Source: an uncultured Acidobacteriaceae bacterium (GTDB taxonomy: Bacteria; Acidobacteriota; Terriglobia; Terriglobales; Acidobacteriaceae). Taken from it: a stretch of DNA of 35,025 bases. The translations under genes were made by a program, and so were the position numbers. Position 1 is the stretch's first letter. Each line of letters begins with the position of its first letter. This document shows, one piece after another, positions 24,012 to 32,219 of the stretch. Location: the NCBI GenBank assembly GCA_903911925.1, contig CAIWFH010000196.1, positions 1-35,025 on the forward strand, in the 5' to 3' direction. The notes under the pieces are model-generated. The model was not told the origin of the DNA. It worked only from the letters and a program-made list of their open reading frames with translations, and made no database searches.

Positions 24012-26210
24012 TCAGAACTGGTAGCGGAGAGCGAGCACCGGGTAGCGGCCCATCTGGTCGACCCTGGTGATTGGGTCTCCGTCGATATTGCAGCCCCACC
24101 CGGCCGGGCAGTGGGTCATCCATACGTATCCTTCAAGATTGCCGCGGTTGAAGACGTTTTCGGCGCCGAGGTGGACTTCAAGCAGTCCGCGAGGCAGGCG
24201 GAAGTTGCGCTCAAGTTCCAAATCAAGGCGATTGTAGAGCGGGCCGCGGAGGGCATTGATGCGGGACAAGTCGTAGATTCCGCGCATCTGCGCGTTGGAG
24301 TCGGCAAGGTCAAATGGACAGAAGGGGCGCCCGCTGGCAAATGACTCCCGCATGTCGAGCCGGGCTTGCCAGGGAAGCTGAAAGCTGCCCATGGCGTTGG
24401 CGACGAAGGGGATATCGTAATTGCCGGGGCGGCGGATGCCGTCAAGGGCACGGTAGGTGGTTTCAGAGCGCGCGGCGGAGAGAGACAATTGGGCGGCGCG
24501 GGGCCAATGGGCGCGCAAAGCCAGCTCAAGGCCGCGGGACTGGGCTGTTCCAGCGCTGACGAGGGGCAGCCAGGCGAAGCCCTGGCCCAGGGTGTCAACC
24601 ATGTTGGAAAGCATCAGAGCGGGGTACTCGGTGGATACCGGCTCGTGAGAATAATCCTTCTGGTAGGCTTCGGCATCAAGAGTTCCCCAATTGCCCTGCC
24701 AAATCCTCAAGCCAAAAACCTGCTGCCGGACCTGGATTGGGAGGAGCGCTCGATTGCCGGGGTAGCTGAGCATGTCCATGATGGGCGGCAACTGGGAGGA
24801 CTGGTTCCATGAAGCGTGGAGGCTCTGGCGCCGGCTGACTTGAAAAATGGCCGAGATGCGCGGGTCGAGGGTGAAGCCCCCGGTAAGGGCAAACGACTCA
24901 ACACGCAAGCCGGCTAAAAGTCTGAGGCGCGCGCCAATTGCTCCCTGGGCCTGGGCGAAGGCGGAGGATTGGCCGGTGGAGAAGCGGCGGTGAAAGCTGT
25001 CAGCGTCAGAACGCGCCGGGTCAGGGCTGTAGGGCGACAACTGGCCGATGGGCTGCGCAACAGAATCGTCCGGAGTGGCGAGCAGGCCGCCGGCACCAAG
25101 GGAGAAAAGCCATCCATGCAGGCCGGCATGCAGTTTGTAGTTGAGCATCGAAACGGCGTTCCGCGAATCCTCTGTGTAAACGGGCACGACGACCAGGTTT
25201 TCGCAGACGCCGGTGTCGAAGTCGCCGCTAATTTGTTGCTGCTGGCCGATCTTCTGGCGGGTGTAGGAGGAACTGGCAGTTAAATTGGCGACAAGCTGGG
25301 AGGCATAGGTATGGCGCCAACTGAGGGCTTCAGTTGAACGCCATCCCGAGTACTGGGTCTGAAAGGAACTTGTGGCTCCGGTGGTGGGGCAGGGCCTCAT
25401 ATCAATGGAATCTGCGCCGCCGAGAGTGAAAACAGAGATGCTGTCACGGTTGCCGGGATTGAGCTCGATTCGCGCAAGGGCATTGGCGTAGACCGGGACG
25501 CCGTTGATGCCGATGTCGTTGGTGACTAGGTTCATGACGCTGCGGTGGGCGGAGAGCAACAGGGTGCGGTTACCGGCCAGGAGACGCTGATAGAGACCGC
25601 CCGCTCCGGCGATTCCGAGGGAGAGGTTGCCGCTCTGGCGCTTCTCTTGCGGCCGGTAGGTGTGAATCTCAATGAGCGAAGAGAGCCGGCTGGAGTAGCC
25701 TGCGTCGTAGATGCCGGAGCGCATGTCAACGCTGCCGACGGCGGTAGAGTCGAGCATGGAGGTAAAGCCGCCGTTGGAGCCGGAGAGCGAGAAATGGCTG
25801 ATGTTGGGTATCTCGACGCCGTCAACGACAAAGAGGTTTTCAGTGGGATGTCCGCCGCGAACCAAAAGGTCGTTGGTGAGGTCGGATTTCCAGACTACGC
25901 CGGGCAGGACCTGAAGATAGCGGGTAAAGTCGCCATAAGTGCCCGCCGCGGAGAGGATTTGATCCTGAGTTATCCGCGTGGCGGGCGCCGGCGACTCCTG
26001 CAGGGTTGTCTCATCGCCATTGACCAGCGTGGTGGTGGTTACGGCAGGGATTGAGGGGCGCAGGGCAGGCGGCGCTTGAGTCGCCTCGCCCGTGGGATTT
26101 TCATTGCCGGAAATTTCTATGGGCGGCTGCTGGTTTGACTGCGCGAGAAGACATGCGGGAAGGAAGATGCACGCAATGGAGAAAAGCCCGGCATGGCTGA
26201 TTCGAATCAC
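24012..26210 (-). CDS. TonB-dependent outer-membrane receptor
   Basis: The 732-residue protein starts with a signal peptide (hydrophobic about residues 8-22, ending LLAQ). A plug domain follows (about 70-200: GDFTRYLQVLPGVVWKSDLTNDLLVRGGHPTENLFVVDGVEIPN and the SLIEI strand). A long beta-barrel full of aromatic and polar strands ends in YPVLALRYQF, whose terminal Phe is typical of outer-membrane barrels. No carboxypeptidase-like N-terminal domain is seen, unlike many acidobacterial receptors. It imports an unknown ligand using energy passed by TonB. GTG 26210 has CGGAG upstream. The gene is isolated, with no SusD or transporter partner, and is bracketed by the two rpsT 3' ends, which suggests it arrived as a unit. 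Confidence 0.85.
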   Translation of the reverse strand: MIRISHAGLFSIACIFLPACLLAQSNQQPPIEISGNENPTGEATQAPPALRPSIPAVTTTTLVNGDETTLQESPAPATRITQDQILSAAGTYGDFTRYLQVLPGVVWKSDLTNDLLVRGGHPTENLFVVDGVEIPNISHFSLSGSNGGFTSMLDSTAVGSVDMRSGIYDAGYSSRLSSLIEIHTYRPQEKRQSGNLSLGIAGAGGLYQRLLAGNRTLLLSAHRSVMNLVTNDIGINGVPVYANALARIELNPGNRDSISVFTLGGADSIDMRPCPTTGATSSFQTQYSGWRSTEALSWRHTYASQLVANLTASSSYTRQKIGQQQQISGDFDTGVCENLVVVPVYTEDSRNAVSMLNYKLHAGLHGWLFSLGAGGLLATPDDSVAQPIGQLSPYSPDPARSDADSFHRRFSTGQSSAFAQAQGAIGARLRLLAGLRVESFALTGGFTLDPRISAIFQVSRRQSLHASWNQSSQLPPIMDMLSYPGNRALLPIQVRQQVFGLRIWQGNWGTLDAEAYQKDYSHEPVSTEYPALMLSNMVDTLGQGFAWLPLVSAGTAQSRGLELALRAHWPRAAQLSLSAARSETTYRALDGIRRPGNYDIPFVANAMGSFQLPWQARLDMRESFASGRPFCPFDLADSNAQMRGIYDLSRINALRGPLYNRLDLELERNFRLPRGLLEVHLGAENVFNRGNLEGYVWMTHCPAGWGCNIDGDPITRVDQMGRYPVLALRYQF

Positions 26211-26500
26211 TGGGACTCCGCACGGAGGAAGGGCGATAGTTTGATTTCAGAGGCCTGGCTTTCGTCCGCCCGGCAAAAGGTCAGGTACTGGAGGGATCAA
26301 CGGATGCCGGTTAGTTAGTTGAGACTGCGGGTTGAGTTAGCACTTGTTAAGTATGAGATATAACTAATGCGAAAGAAACGTTTCGATGGTTTACGTGGAA
26401 GTAATAGAGTGTCCGGATTTGATGCAATCCTGGTAACTGGAGAGCCGGTTTAGCCGAGGGCGACAAGCAGGAGCGGAGTAGGTGGGTTTTCTCTACGCGA
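26211..26500. other. Upstream region of the receptor gene
   Basis: No gene was seen. It carries short GTTA repeats near 26311 (minus-strand TAAC), a palindrome at 26375-26384, and AT-rich DNA near 26340-26370 that probably holds the receptor promoter. Similarity to the rpsT 3' region seems to begin near 26490. Confidence 0.5.
26375..26384. promoter_or_regulatory. Palindrome GAAACGTTTC, LacI-family-like operator
   Basis: This ten-base perfect palindrome with a central CG resembles operators of LacI-type sugar repressors. It stands about 165 bases upstream of the receptor gene start. No LacI-type gene is in the window. Confidence 0.3.
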
Positions 26501-26602
26501 GACAAGAGCGTGCAGAAGAGGATTCTGCACGACAACGCCGTTTCGCACTACGGGAGCCGCGTGAATGCGCGGCTGAAGGCCCTGGTTCTGGCCAAGGCGT
26601 AG
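26501..26602 (+). pseudogene. Partial second copy of rpsT (3' end only)
   Basis: The 102 bases match rpsT 23791-23892 with ten mismatches. The reading frame is intact from DKSVQKRILHDN to LVLAKA and the stop, with five amino-acid changes (G to R, T to A, R to H, K to G, L to V). There is no start codon or 5' part. The terminator hairpin downstream is also shared in its core. It looks like the displaced or duplicated end of the ribosomal protein gene. Confidence 0.85.
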
Positions 26603-26627
26603 TGCGACCTTCCAGAGTTCCATCCAA

Positions 26628-26667
26628 ACACCAAGACAGCCGGGAGCGATTCCGGCTGTCCTGGTGT
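26628..26667. terminator. Long hairpin after the partial rpsT copy
   Basis: ACACCA (26628-26633) plus GACAGCCGG (26635-26643) pair with CCGGCTGTC (26652-26660) plus TGGTGT (26662-26667), with one mismatch between the two helices. The core matches the rpsT terminator at 23930-23953. Confidence 0.7.
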
Positions 26668-26699
26668 TTGGCAGATGCAGGCGCGAGACTGTTCCTAGT

Positions 26700-26825
26700 T
26701 CACTTTATGGGGAGGCTGTTCGAGGGTCTAGAACATTCGCAGCGAGGGCAAGGAACGTCGCCTGCGAGGCGCATCTTATCGCAATTCGAGCATTCGACCA
26801 AGTCCCCTTCTGGTCGTGATTGTTT
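26700..26825 (-). pseudogene. Zinc-ribbon segment in frame after the stop of the membrane protein gene
   Basis: Directly after the TAA at 26826-26828 the same frame continues for 41 codons: KQSRPEGDLVECSNCDKMRLAGDVPCPRCECSRP..., ending with TGA. The spacing CxxC-x10-CxxC is a textbook zinc ribbon. Such ribbons are often the C-terminal domain of small membrane proteins. It is therefore either a domain cut off by a nonsense mutation, a read-through extension, or an independent short gene. A possible TTG start inside has AAGGGG too close to serve well. Confidence 0.5.
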
Positions 26826-27150
26826 TTAAAGATACAGGCCAATCCAGCCGAGAAAAAGGACCAAAAATACAAGTGAAACGATGCTATCAACGCCGCGCGC
26901 TTTGGCGTCGTCCACGACCGTTATGAGCATGATGCCGCCGATCCCAAGCCAAAGGATCAGAACGACGAGCACCCCTTCCCAGTCAAAGCCAGGGGGCAGA
27001 GAGCGGGTGGTGTCGTAACCGCTCACCGCCCGAGATACGAGCGGAGAGGCGAGCAACCCCGCGAAGAGAATCAGAGCCCACAAGCCTGCAAATGCAGCGG
27101 CGAAAGCGATTGCCACCCGTTTCCAACGAACAGTCGACCATTTTTTCACG
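26826..27150 (-). CDS. Small membrane protein with three predicted helices
   Basis: The 107-residue product starts KKWSTVRWKR. It has helices at about residues 9-34 (VAIAFAAAFAGLWALILFAGLLA), 55-77 (VLVVLILWLGIGGIMLITVV) and 86-105 (IVSLVFLVLFLGWIGLYL). GTG 27150 is chosen because AAGGA lies eight bases before it; a longer frame up to 27260 reads through repeat DNA. The sequence ends at TAA 26826, after which a zinc ribbon continues in frame. I do not recognise the family. The basic start suggests the N-terminus stays inside the cell. Confidence 0.65.
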
Positions 27151-27171
27151 GGATTTTCCTTGCGGGATGAT

Positions 27172-27183
27172 AGTACCGGTACT
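27172..27183. promoter_or_regulatory. Twelve-base perfect palindrome upstream of the small membrane protein gene
   Basis: AGTACCGGTACT is fully self-complementary and stands about 22 bases before the GTG start. On the minus strand it overlaps TACTAT, a possible -10 element. A repressor bound here would block the promoter. Confidence 0.4.
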
Positions 27184-27221
27184 TTGACCGCACGATTTGG
27201 GCTGTTGCAGTTGGGGTTCGT

Positions 27222-27352
27222 GCTATCCCAGGTTAGGGGCAAAAAACAAAGACGCGCCAAACCTGGGGCACCCGGCTTTTGCGATTTGGGAAGAGATGCC
27301 GATTGAGGTCTGTGCTATCCCAGGTCTCAAAATCTAGACCTGGGGCACCCAG
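27222..27352. repeat. Two hairpin repeats of the CCCAGGT...ACCTGGGGCACCC family
   Basis: The first has arms CCCAGGTT (27227-27234) and AACCTGGG (27260-27267) with a long loop. The second has perfect nine-base arms CCCAGGTCT (27319-27327) and AGACCTGGG (27336-27344). Both are preceded by GTGCTAT and followed by GCACCC. They are related to the units inside era and ybeY. Confidence 0.8.
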
Positions 27353-27392
27353 CATTTGTGGAAACTCAATCACCCAAAGGGCGGATGCGGAG

Positions 27393-28577
27393 TTACTCCA
27401 ATCGCTCGAAGATGGCTGCGGCGCCCATGCCGCCGCCTACGCACATGGTGACCATGCCGAAACGCACCTTCCGGCGGCCCATCTCTCGAAGCAGCGTAGC
27501 GGTGAGTTTGGCGCCGGTGCAGCCCAGGGGATGGCCGAGGGCTATGGCTCCGCCATTGACGTTGACGCGGTCGGGGTCGATGCCGAGGGTCCGGATGACG
27601 GCGAGGGCCTGGGAGGCGAAGGCTTCGTTGAGCTCGATGAGGCCAATGTCGTCGAGCGTGAGGCCGGCGCGCTTGAGGGCCAGGGGAATGGCGTAGATGG
27701 GGCCGACGCCCATCTCTTCAGGCAGGCAGCCGACGGCGGCGTAGGCCACCAGGTGGCCCAGGGGAGTAATGCCGAGTTCGCGGGCGCGTGCGGAGTCCAT
27801 GAGGACAGCGGCGGCGGCGCCATCGGAGGTTTGCGAGGAGTTGCCGGCGGTGACCGTGCCCTGGGCGCTGAAGGCGGGTTTCAGCCTGGCGAGAGCCTCG
27901 GCGGAGGTGTCGGCTCGGGGCCCTTCGTCTTTTGAGAAGATCTGCTCGGAGACGGTGGGTTTTCCGGCTTTCGTGCCCGGGACGGCCGTGGTGACGGTGA
28001 TCGGGATCAGCTCGTCCTTGAAATGGCAGGCGGCCTGGGCGGCGACAGCTTTCTGGTGGCTCCGGAGGGCGAATTCGTCCTGGTCTTCTCTGGAAATGCC
28101 ATAGCGGCGGGCGACGCGCTCGGCGGTGAGGCCCATGGTGAGCAGGGCGGCGGGGTAGTGCTCGGCGAGCCAGGGATTGGGGCTGGGCTTGAGGCCGCCG
28201 AAGGGCAGCAGGCTCATGGACTCGACGCCGCCGGCGATGACCACGCTGTCGCCGCCGGCGCGGATGCGCAGGTCGGCCTGGACGATGGCTTCAAGACCCG
28301 ACGCGCAGAGGCGGTTGACGGTAACGCCGGGAATTTCGACGGGAAGCTGGGCGCGCAAGGCGGCAAAGCGGGCGATGTTCCAGCCCTGCTCGCCTTCAGG
28401 CTGGGCGCAGCCGAAGACCACATCGTCGATTTCAGATTTATCGAGGGCGGGGACGCGGTCCAAGGCTCCGCACATGGCGATAGCGGCCAGGTCGTCGGGG
28501 CGGGTGGTGGAGAGGGCTCCCTTGGGGGCGCGGCCAACGGGGGTGCGCACGGCGCTGACAATGACGGCTTCTTTCAT
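27393..28577 (-). CDS. fadA: Acetyl-CoA C-acyltransferase (3-ketoacyl-CoA thiolase)
   Basis: This enzyme cleaves 3-ketoacyl-CoA with CoA in the last step of beta-oxidation. The acylated cysteine is Cys91 in NRLCASGLEA. The base motif GGAIALGHPLGCTG and the second cysteine in MCVGGGMGAA are present, as is NEAFA. Length (394 residues) is typical. ATG 28577 has AAGGAG upstream. The gene is the last of a same-strand cluster headed by a fadN-like gene. Together they form the hydratase, dehydrogenase and thiolase set. A biosynthetic acetoacetyl-CoA thiolase cannot be excluded by motif alone, but the neighbour favours degradation. Confidence 0.93.
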   Translation of the reverse strand: MKEAVIVSAVRTPVGRAPKGALSTTRPDDLAAIAMCGALDRVPALDKSEIDDVVFGCAQPEGEQGWNIARFAALRAQLPVEIPGVTVNRLCASGLEAIVQADLRIRAGGDSVVIAGGVESMSLLPFGGLKPSPNPWLAEHYPAALLTMGLTAERVARRYGISREDQDEFALRSHQKAVAAQAACHFKDELIPITVTTAVPGTKAGKPTVSEQIFSKDEGPRADTSAEALARLKPAFSAQGTVTAGNSSQTSDGAAAAVLMDSARARELGITPLGHLVAYAAVGCLPEEMGVGPIYAIPLALKRAGLTLDDIGLIELNEAFASQALAVIRTLGIDPDRVNVNGGAIALGHPLGCTGAKLTATLLREMGRRKVRFGMVTMCVGGGMGAAAIFERLE

Positions 28578-28618
28578 AGATGCTCCTTGGATGACGGCTC
28601 AGGGAATGGCGATGCTCA

Positions 28619-29230
28619 CTATTCGTCCGGCATGTCCAACAGGGCCCATTCGCTCTTTGAATAGAAGTGGTAGACGGTGCGGCGGCCGATGATGGTATCG
28701 GCCAGGGCATCGTGGTTGAGGGTGGGAGGGCGATGTTCCATGCTCAAGCGGGCTTCGCGAACCTGTTCGGGAGAGGCGGGGTCGATGCCCCAGTTGAAGC
28801 CTAGAACCCCGGATGCGTCGTGAGATTGCAGGCGCGCGGTCTCAGGCGCTGTAGCCAGCACCAGAAAACTCGCGGGAGCGCTGGAAAAAAAGACGAGCAG
28901 CGAAACAGTGCCCTTGGTAGAGCAAAGGACTGCCCAATCGGAGGAGCCTTGCCGCTCGAGGCTGCCGTGGATGACGTTTTCGGGGTGGTGCGCCTGGTAG
29001 GTCTGCGGGATGAGGCATCCGCGCTGGGTAAGTTGGCCGGCGATTGCGTCGGGTAGATCGGGAAATGAGGTGACCGGCAGGTGTCGGATGCGGTAGGGTG
29101 CCGGGCGGCCGTCGATCGTGATTTGGCCGGTGTCGGTGAGTGGAGGCGGGGCTTGGGCGGGGAGGAAGGTGCAGGCGCCTATCGCCATGCCCAGCAACCA
29201 ACCGATCTTTCTTGCTCCGGCGCGAACCAT
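28619..29230 (-). CDS. Secreted protein of unknown function within the fad cluster
   Basis: The 203-residue product has a signal peptide (hydrophobic about residues 8-23, cleavage near LPAQA). A mature domain follows with two cysteines (RGCLIPQTYQ and WAVLCSTKG) that could form a disulfide. The motif VIHGSLERQGSSDWAVLCS occurs in its middle. No catalytic signature was recognised. ATG 29230 has GAAGGA upstream. It ends 41 bases before the thiolase start and probably shares its transcript. A role in fatty-acid breakdown is not evident for an exported protein. Confidence 0.75.
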   Translation of the reverse strand: MVRAGARKIGWLLGMAIGACTFLPAQAPPPLTDTGQITIDGRPAPYRIRHLPVTSFPDLPDAIAGQLTQRGCLIPQTYQAHHPENVIHGSLERQGSSDWAVLCSTKGTVSLLVFFSSAPASFLVLATAPETARLQSHDASGVLGFNWGIDPASPEQVREARLSMEHRPPTLNHDALADTIIGRRTVYHFYSKSEWALLDMPDE

Positions 29231-29288
29231 GGAGGTTGCATTCCTTCAAGGGCAAAAGCCCGCAATCGATGTTCGACCGATTTTCGGT

Positions 29289-29453
29289 CTAAAGTCCGAA
29301 CCCCTCAATAACGGGGATATCAATAATCAACACCTCAACCCATTCTTCCGCTTCCAGGTCTCGATTCCGGTCGCTCGCCATCTGTCGATAGCCTTCGGCG
29401 AGGACATGATACTGTTCCCGGATGGTTCGAAGTGCCAATCTGTCCGCCTTCAT
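29289..29453 (-). CDS. Small antitoxin-like protein, orphan
   Basis: The 54-residue product reads MKADRLALRTIREQYHVLAEG then YRQMASDRNRDLEAEEWVEVLI. That Ala/Glu/Arg-rich helix recalls short C-terminal parts of type II antitoxins, in which a REAEALEW-like stretch is common. ATG 29453 has AGGAG eight bases upstream; a longer form from 29477 is less well placed. No toxin gene lies beside it: the next frame, 58 bases on, codes for an exported protein. It may be an orphan, a remnant, or unrelated to toxin systems. Confidence 0.45.
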   Translation of the reverse strand: MKADRLALRTIREQYHVLAEGYRQMASDRNRDLEAEEWVEVLIIDIPVIEGFGL

Positions 29454-29485
29454 CGAGCATTCTCCTGTTGCATCCAAAGCATACC

Positions 29486-29541
29486 TCAGGGCCTAAAGGC
29501 CACGACGCATTTTCGCTTTCTTGTCAGGGCTAAAGCCCTGA
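29486..29541. repeat. Pair of GGC(C)TAAAG(G)CC palindromes
   Basis: GGCCTAAAGGCC is embedded near 29490-29501. TCAGGGC-TAAA-GCCCTGA is a perfect hairpin at 29524-29541. Both resemble the GGCTAAAGCC arms within ybeY. They fill the gap between the fadN-like gene and the antitoxin-like gene. Confidence 0.7.
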
Positions 29542-29571
29542 CCTACCAGCCCGGCCCTGCCGATCCCAGTT

Positions 29572-32022
29572 CTAGTTCCTTAGTGGCTTGCCGGTTTTCA
29601 GGGTGAAGGCGATGCGCTCCTGGGTTTTGCGCTCGCCGCAGAGCGAGAGGAAGGCTTCGCGTTCGAGATCGAGCAGATATTGCTCGCTGATGGGCGAGCC
29701 GGGTGTTACGCGGCCTCCGGCAAGGATGTAGGCAGCCCAGCGGGCCACCTTCTGGTCGTGTTCGGAGGCGTATCCGGCTTCACCCATGAGAAACGCGCCG
29801 GTCTCCAGTGCCGCTAACGCGGCGGTGCCTGGAGCGGGAATTCTTGTGCGCGGCTGGGGAGCAGAGTAGCCGGATTGCGCCAGCGCCACAGCCTGTTCTT
29901 TGGCGTCGAGCAGTAGGCGCTCGCGGTTGAGGGTGATGCGATCAGAAGGTGCGAGAAGGCCGAGGGTGCGGGCTTCGGCGGCAGAGGTGGAGACCTTGGC
30001 GAGGGCGATGGTCTCAAAGACCTTGCGCAGCGCAGTGTTCAACTCGGCGGATTGGGCAAAGCGGGAGGGCGGATCGCGCGGGTCGGGCGGGGCCAGAGCG
30101 GTTGCGGCGTCAACGGCGCGCAATAACATTTCTTTGGTCCCGCCGCCGCCGGGAATGAGTCCGACGCCTGCCTCGACCAGCCCAATGTAGGTTTCTGCAT
30201 GGGGCTGGCGGCGGGCGGCGTTGAGGCAAATTTCAGCGCCGCCGCCGAAGGTCATGCCAAAGGGCGCGGCAACTACCGGACGAGGGCAGAACTTGATGGC
30301 CGCAGTCATCTGCTGGAAAGCGTTAATGGCGGCGTTCAGCTCTTCCCACTCGCCTTCCTGGGCGGTGAGCAGCAGTTGCAGCAGGTTTGCGCCGACGGAG
30401 AAGTTGTCGCGGTCGCCGGTGACGACGAAGGCGGCGAAGTCTCGCACCGTGTCAGAAGCGGGATTGAGAACCGAGTTGATGAACGAGACAACGTCGCCAC
30501 CGAGGGCGTTCTTGAGGGAGTGAAGCTCGATGCAGCCAACGCCGTTGCCGAGGTCGACCAGGGAGGCGCCTGAGTCGGAGCGAAGCACGAGATGTGTGCG
30601 GCGGAAGTCTACAACGCGGGCATGGCCGGGAATGGCGGGGATGGGCTCAAGACGGTCTGTTTCAGGATGGAAGGACTGCTGGGCGTCGGGCGAGTACCAC
30701 GAGGTCTGTCCGGCGGCGAGCAGGGCCTCGACCTTCGGGCTCACAGGCAGGTCGAGGGTCTTCATGCGGGTGACGGTGGACTCGACGCCGGCGGCATCCC
30801 ACATTTCAAAGGGGCCCATCTCCCAGTTGAAACCGGAGCGCATGGCTCGGTCGATGGAGGCGATGTCGCCGGCGACTTCACCGATGCGGTCGGCGGAGTA
30901 GTTCCACAGCGCGGAGAGGAACGGCCAGAGGAAAGCCGCGGTTTTGTCTTTGGCGGGGTCGTTGGCCAGCAGCATGCGCAGGCGCTCGGGAAGGGTGGCG
31001 GCGTTTTTGGCCATTTCAAGCGCAGGAAGTGCGGGTTTGGTTGAGGGGCGGTACTCAAAGGTGTTGACGTCAAGCACGAGGCGGAGGTCTTTTCCGTCGG
31101 CGCCTTTGGATTTTTTGTAGAAGCCCTGGCCAGATTTGTCACCGAGCCAGCCGCGCTTGGTCATTTCGGCGAGCGTCTCAGAGAACTTGCCCTGGGTTAC
31201 GCCTTGCGGGAAGTTGGCGGCCACGTGGGCCAGGATGTCGATGCCGACCAGGTTAGCCAATCGAAATGTCCCGGTGCGCGGCCAGCCCAGGGCGGGGCCG
31301 GTGAGGGCATCGAGTTCTTCTATGCTGAGGCCCTGCTGGAGCATGAAATTGGCCGCGCTAAAACTGGTGGCGACGCCGATGCGGTTGGCGATGAAGTTGG
31401 GCGTGTCGTTGGCGAAGACCACCTGCTTGCCGAGCGTTCGGTCGGCGAAGGCGGCAAAGGCAGCCAACAAGGCCGGATCGGTCTCGGCGGTGGGGATGAC
31501 CTCAAGCAGGCGCATGTAGCGCGGGGGATTGAAAAAATGGGTGCCGAAGAAACGGCCGCGGTGGGACGCGAGGGCGGCCGCAACCTGGCTGACCGGGAGG
31601 CCGGAGGTGTTGGTACTGAGCACGGCCTGCGGAGCCAGGTGGGGAACGACACGCTCCAATAGCGCGGTCTTGATGGCCAGGTTCTCGGCAACGGCCTCAA
31701 TGACCCAGTCGCATTGGGCGAGTTTGGGCAGGTCGTCTTCAAAGTTGCCGGGGGTGACCAGGGCGGCCGAGGATGCCTCGTAATAGGCAGCGGGCTTGGC
31801 CTTGGCGAGCGCGTCGAGGGCGGAAAGCGCCAGCTTGTTGCGAGGCTCCGCTTCTCCTTTAGGGACGAGATCGAGGAGAAGGGTGGGGATGCCGGCGTTG
31901 GCCAGGTGGGCGGCGATGCGGGAGCCCATGGTCCCGGCGCCGAGGACGGCGGCGCGGCGGACAAGGTAGGGCTGGGCGGCAAGGACAGGAATCGCGGTTG
32001 CGGCTGGGGAAATCGTACTCAT
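29572..32022 (-). CDS. fadN: 3-hydroxyacyl-CoA dehydrogenase / enoyl-CoA hydratase fusion (FadN type)
   Basis: The 816-residue protein has the dehydrogenase first and the hydratase last, the order of Bacillus FadN rather than E. coli FadB. The NAD-binding motif AVLGAGTMGSRIAAHLANAG lies near residue 25. STNTSGLPVS and FFGTHFFNPPRYMRLLEVI carry the catalytic His and Glu. A second dehydrogenase-type domain follows. The crotonase part (about 500-720) has DRDNFSVGANL and FGMTFGGGAEICLN for the oxyanion hole and EAGVGLIPGGGGTKEM. It hydrates enoyl-CoA and oxidises the 3-hydroxyacyl-CoA formed. ATG 32022 has AGGGAG upstream; an upstream extension to 32085 is rejected for composition. Confidence 0.93.
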   Translation of the reverse strand: MSTISPAATAIPVLAAQPYLVRRAAVLGAGTMGSRIAAHLANAGIPTLLLDLVPKGEAEPRNKLALSALDALAKAKPAAYYEASSAALVTPGNFEDDLPKLAQCDWVIEAVAENLAIKTALLERVVPHLAPQAVLSTNTSGLPVSQVAAALASHRGRFFGTHFFNPPRYMRLLEVIPTAETDPALLAAFAAFADRTLGKQVVFANDTPNFIANRIGVATSFSAANFMLQQGLSIEELDALTGPALGWPRTGTFRLANLVGIDILAHVAANFPQGVTQGKFSETLAEMTKRGWLGDKSGQGFYKKSKGADGKDLRLVLDVNTFEYRPSTKPALPALEMAKNAATLPERLRMLLANDPAKDKTAAFLWPFLSALWNYSADRIGEVAGDIASIDRAMRSGFNWEMGPFEMWDAAGVESTVTRMKTLDLPVSPKVEALLAAGQTSWYSPDAQQSFHPETDRLEPIPAIPGHARVVDFRRTHLVLRSDSGASLVDLGNGVGCIELHSLKNALGGDVVSFINSVLNPASDTVRDFAAFVVTGDRDNFSVGANLLQLLLTAQEGEWEELNAAINAFQQMTAAIKFCPRPVVAAPFGMTFGGGAEICLNAARRQPHAETYIGLVEAGVGLIPGGGGTKEMLLRAVDAATALAPPDPRDPPSRFAQSAELNTALRKVFETIALAKVSTSAAEARTLGLLAPSDRITLNRERLLLDAKEQAVALAQSGYSAPQPRTRIPAPGTAALAALETGAFLMGEAGYASEHDQKVARWAAYILAGGRVTPGSPISEQYLLDLEREAFLSLCGERKTQERIAFTLKTGKPLRN

Positions 32023-32219
32023 GGGGTTCTCCCTGTGCGGATTGGGGTAAGGGGGCCATCCACCGCGCAGAATTGCTGGCAGCATACGGAAACCGAGCGA
32101 GACCGGTCAAGGCGGCTGGCCAGTTCACCGATAGACGCGATACAGAGCGAACCGCGCGGAGAGTGTTCTCAAACTACGGCGGTAGAGGCGTATGGTGGCC
32201 AGACCGAAGCCACGGGGTG

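Noticed and set aside
28023..28664. Gly-rich plus-strand reading frames opposite the thiolase
   Set aside because: These are shadows of the thiolase coding strand in GC-rich DNA; the thiolase motifs are unambiguous.
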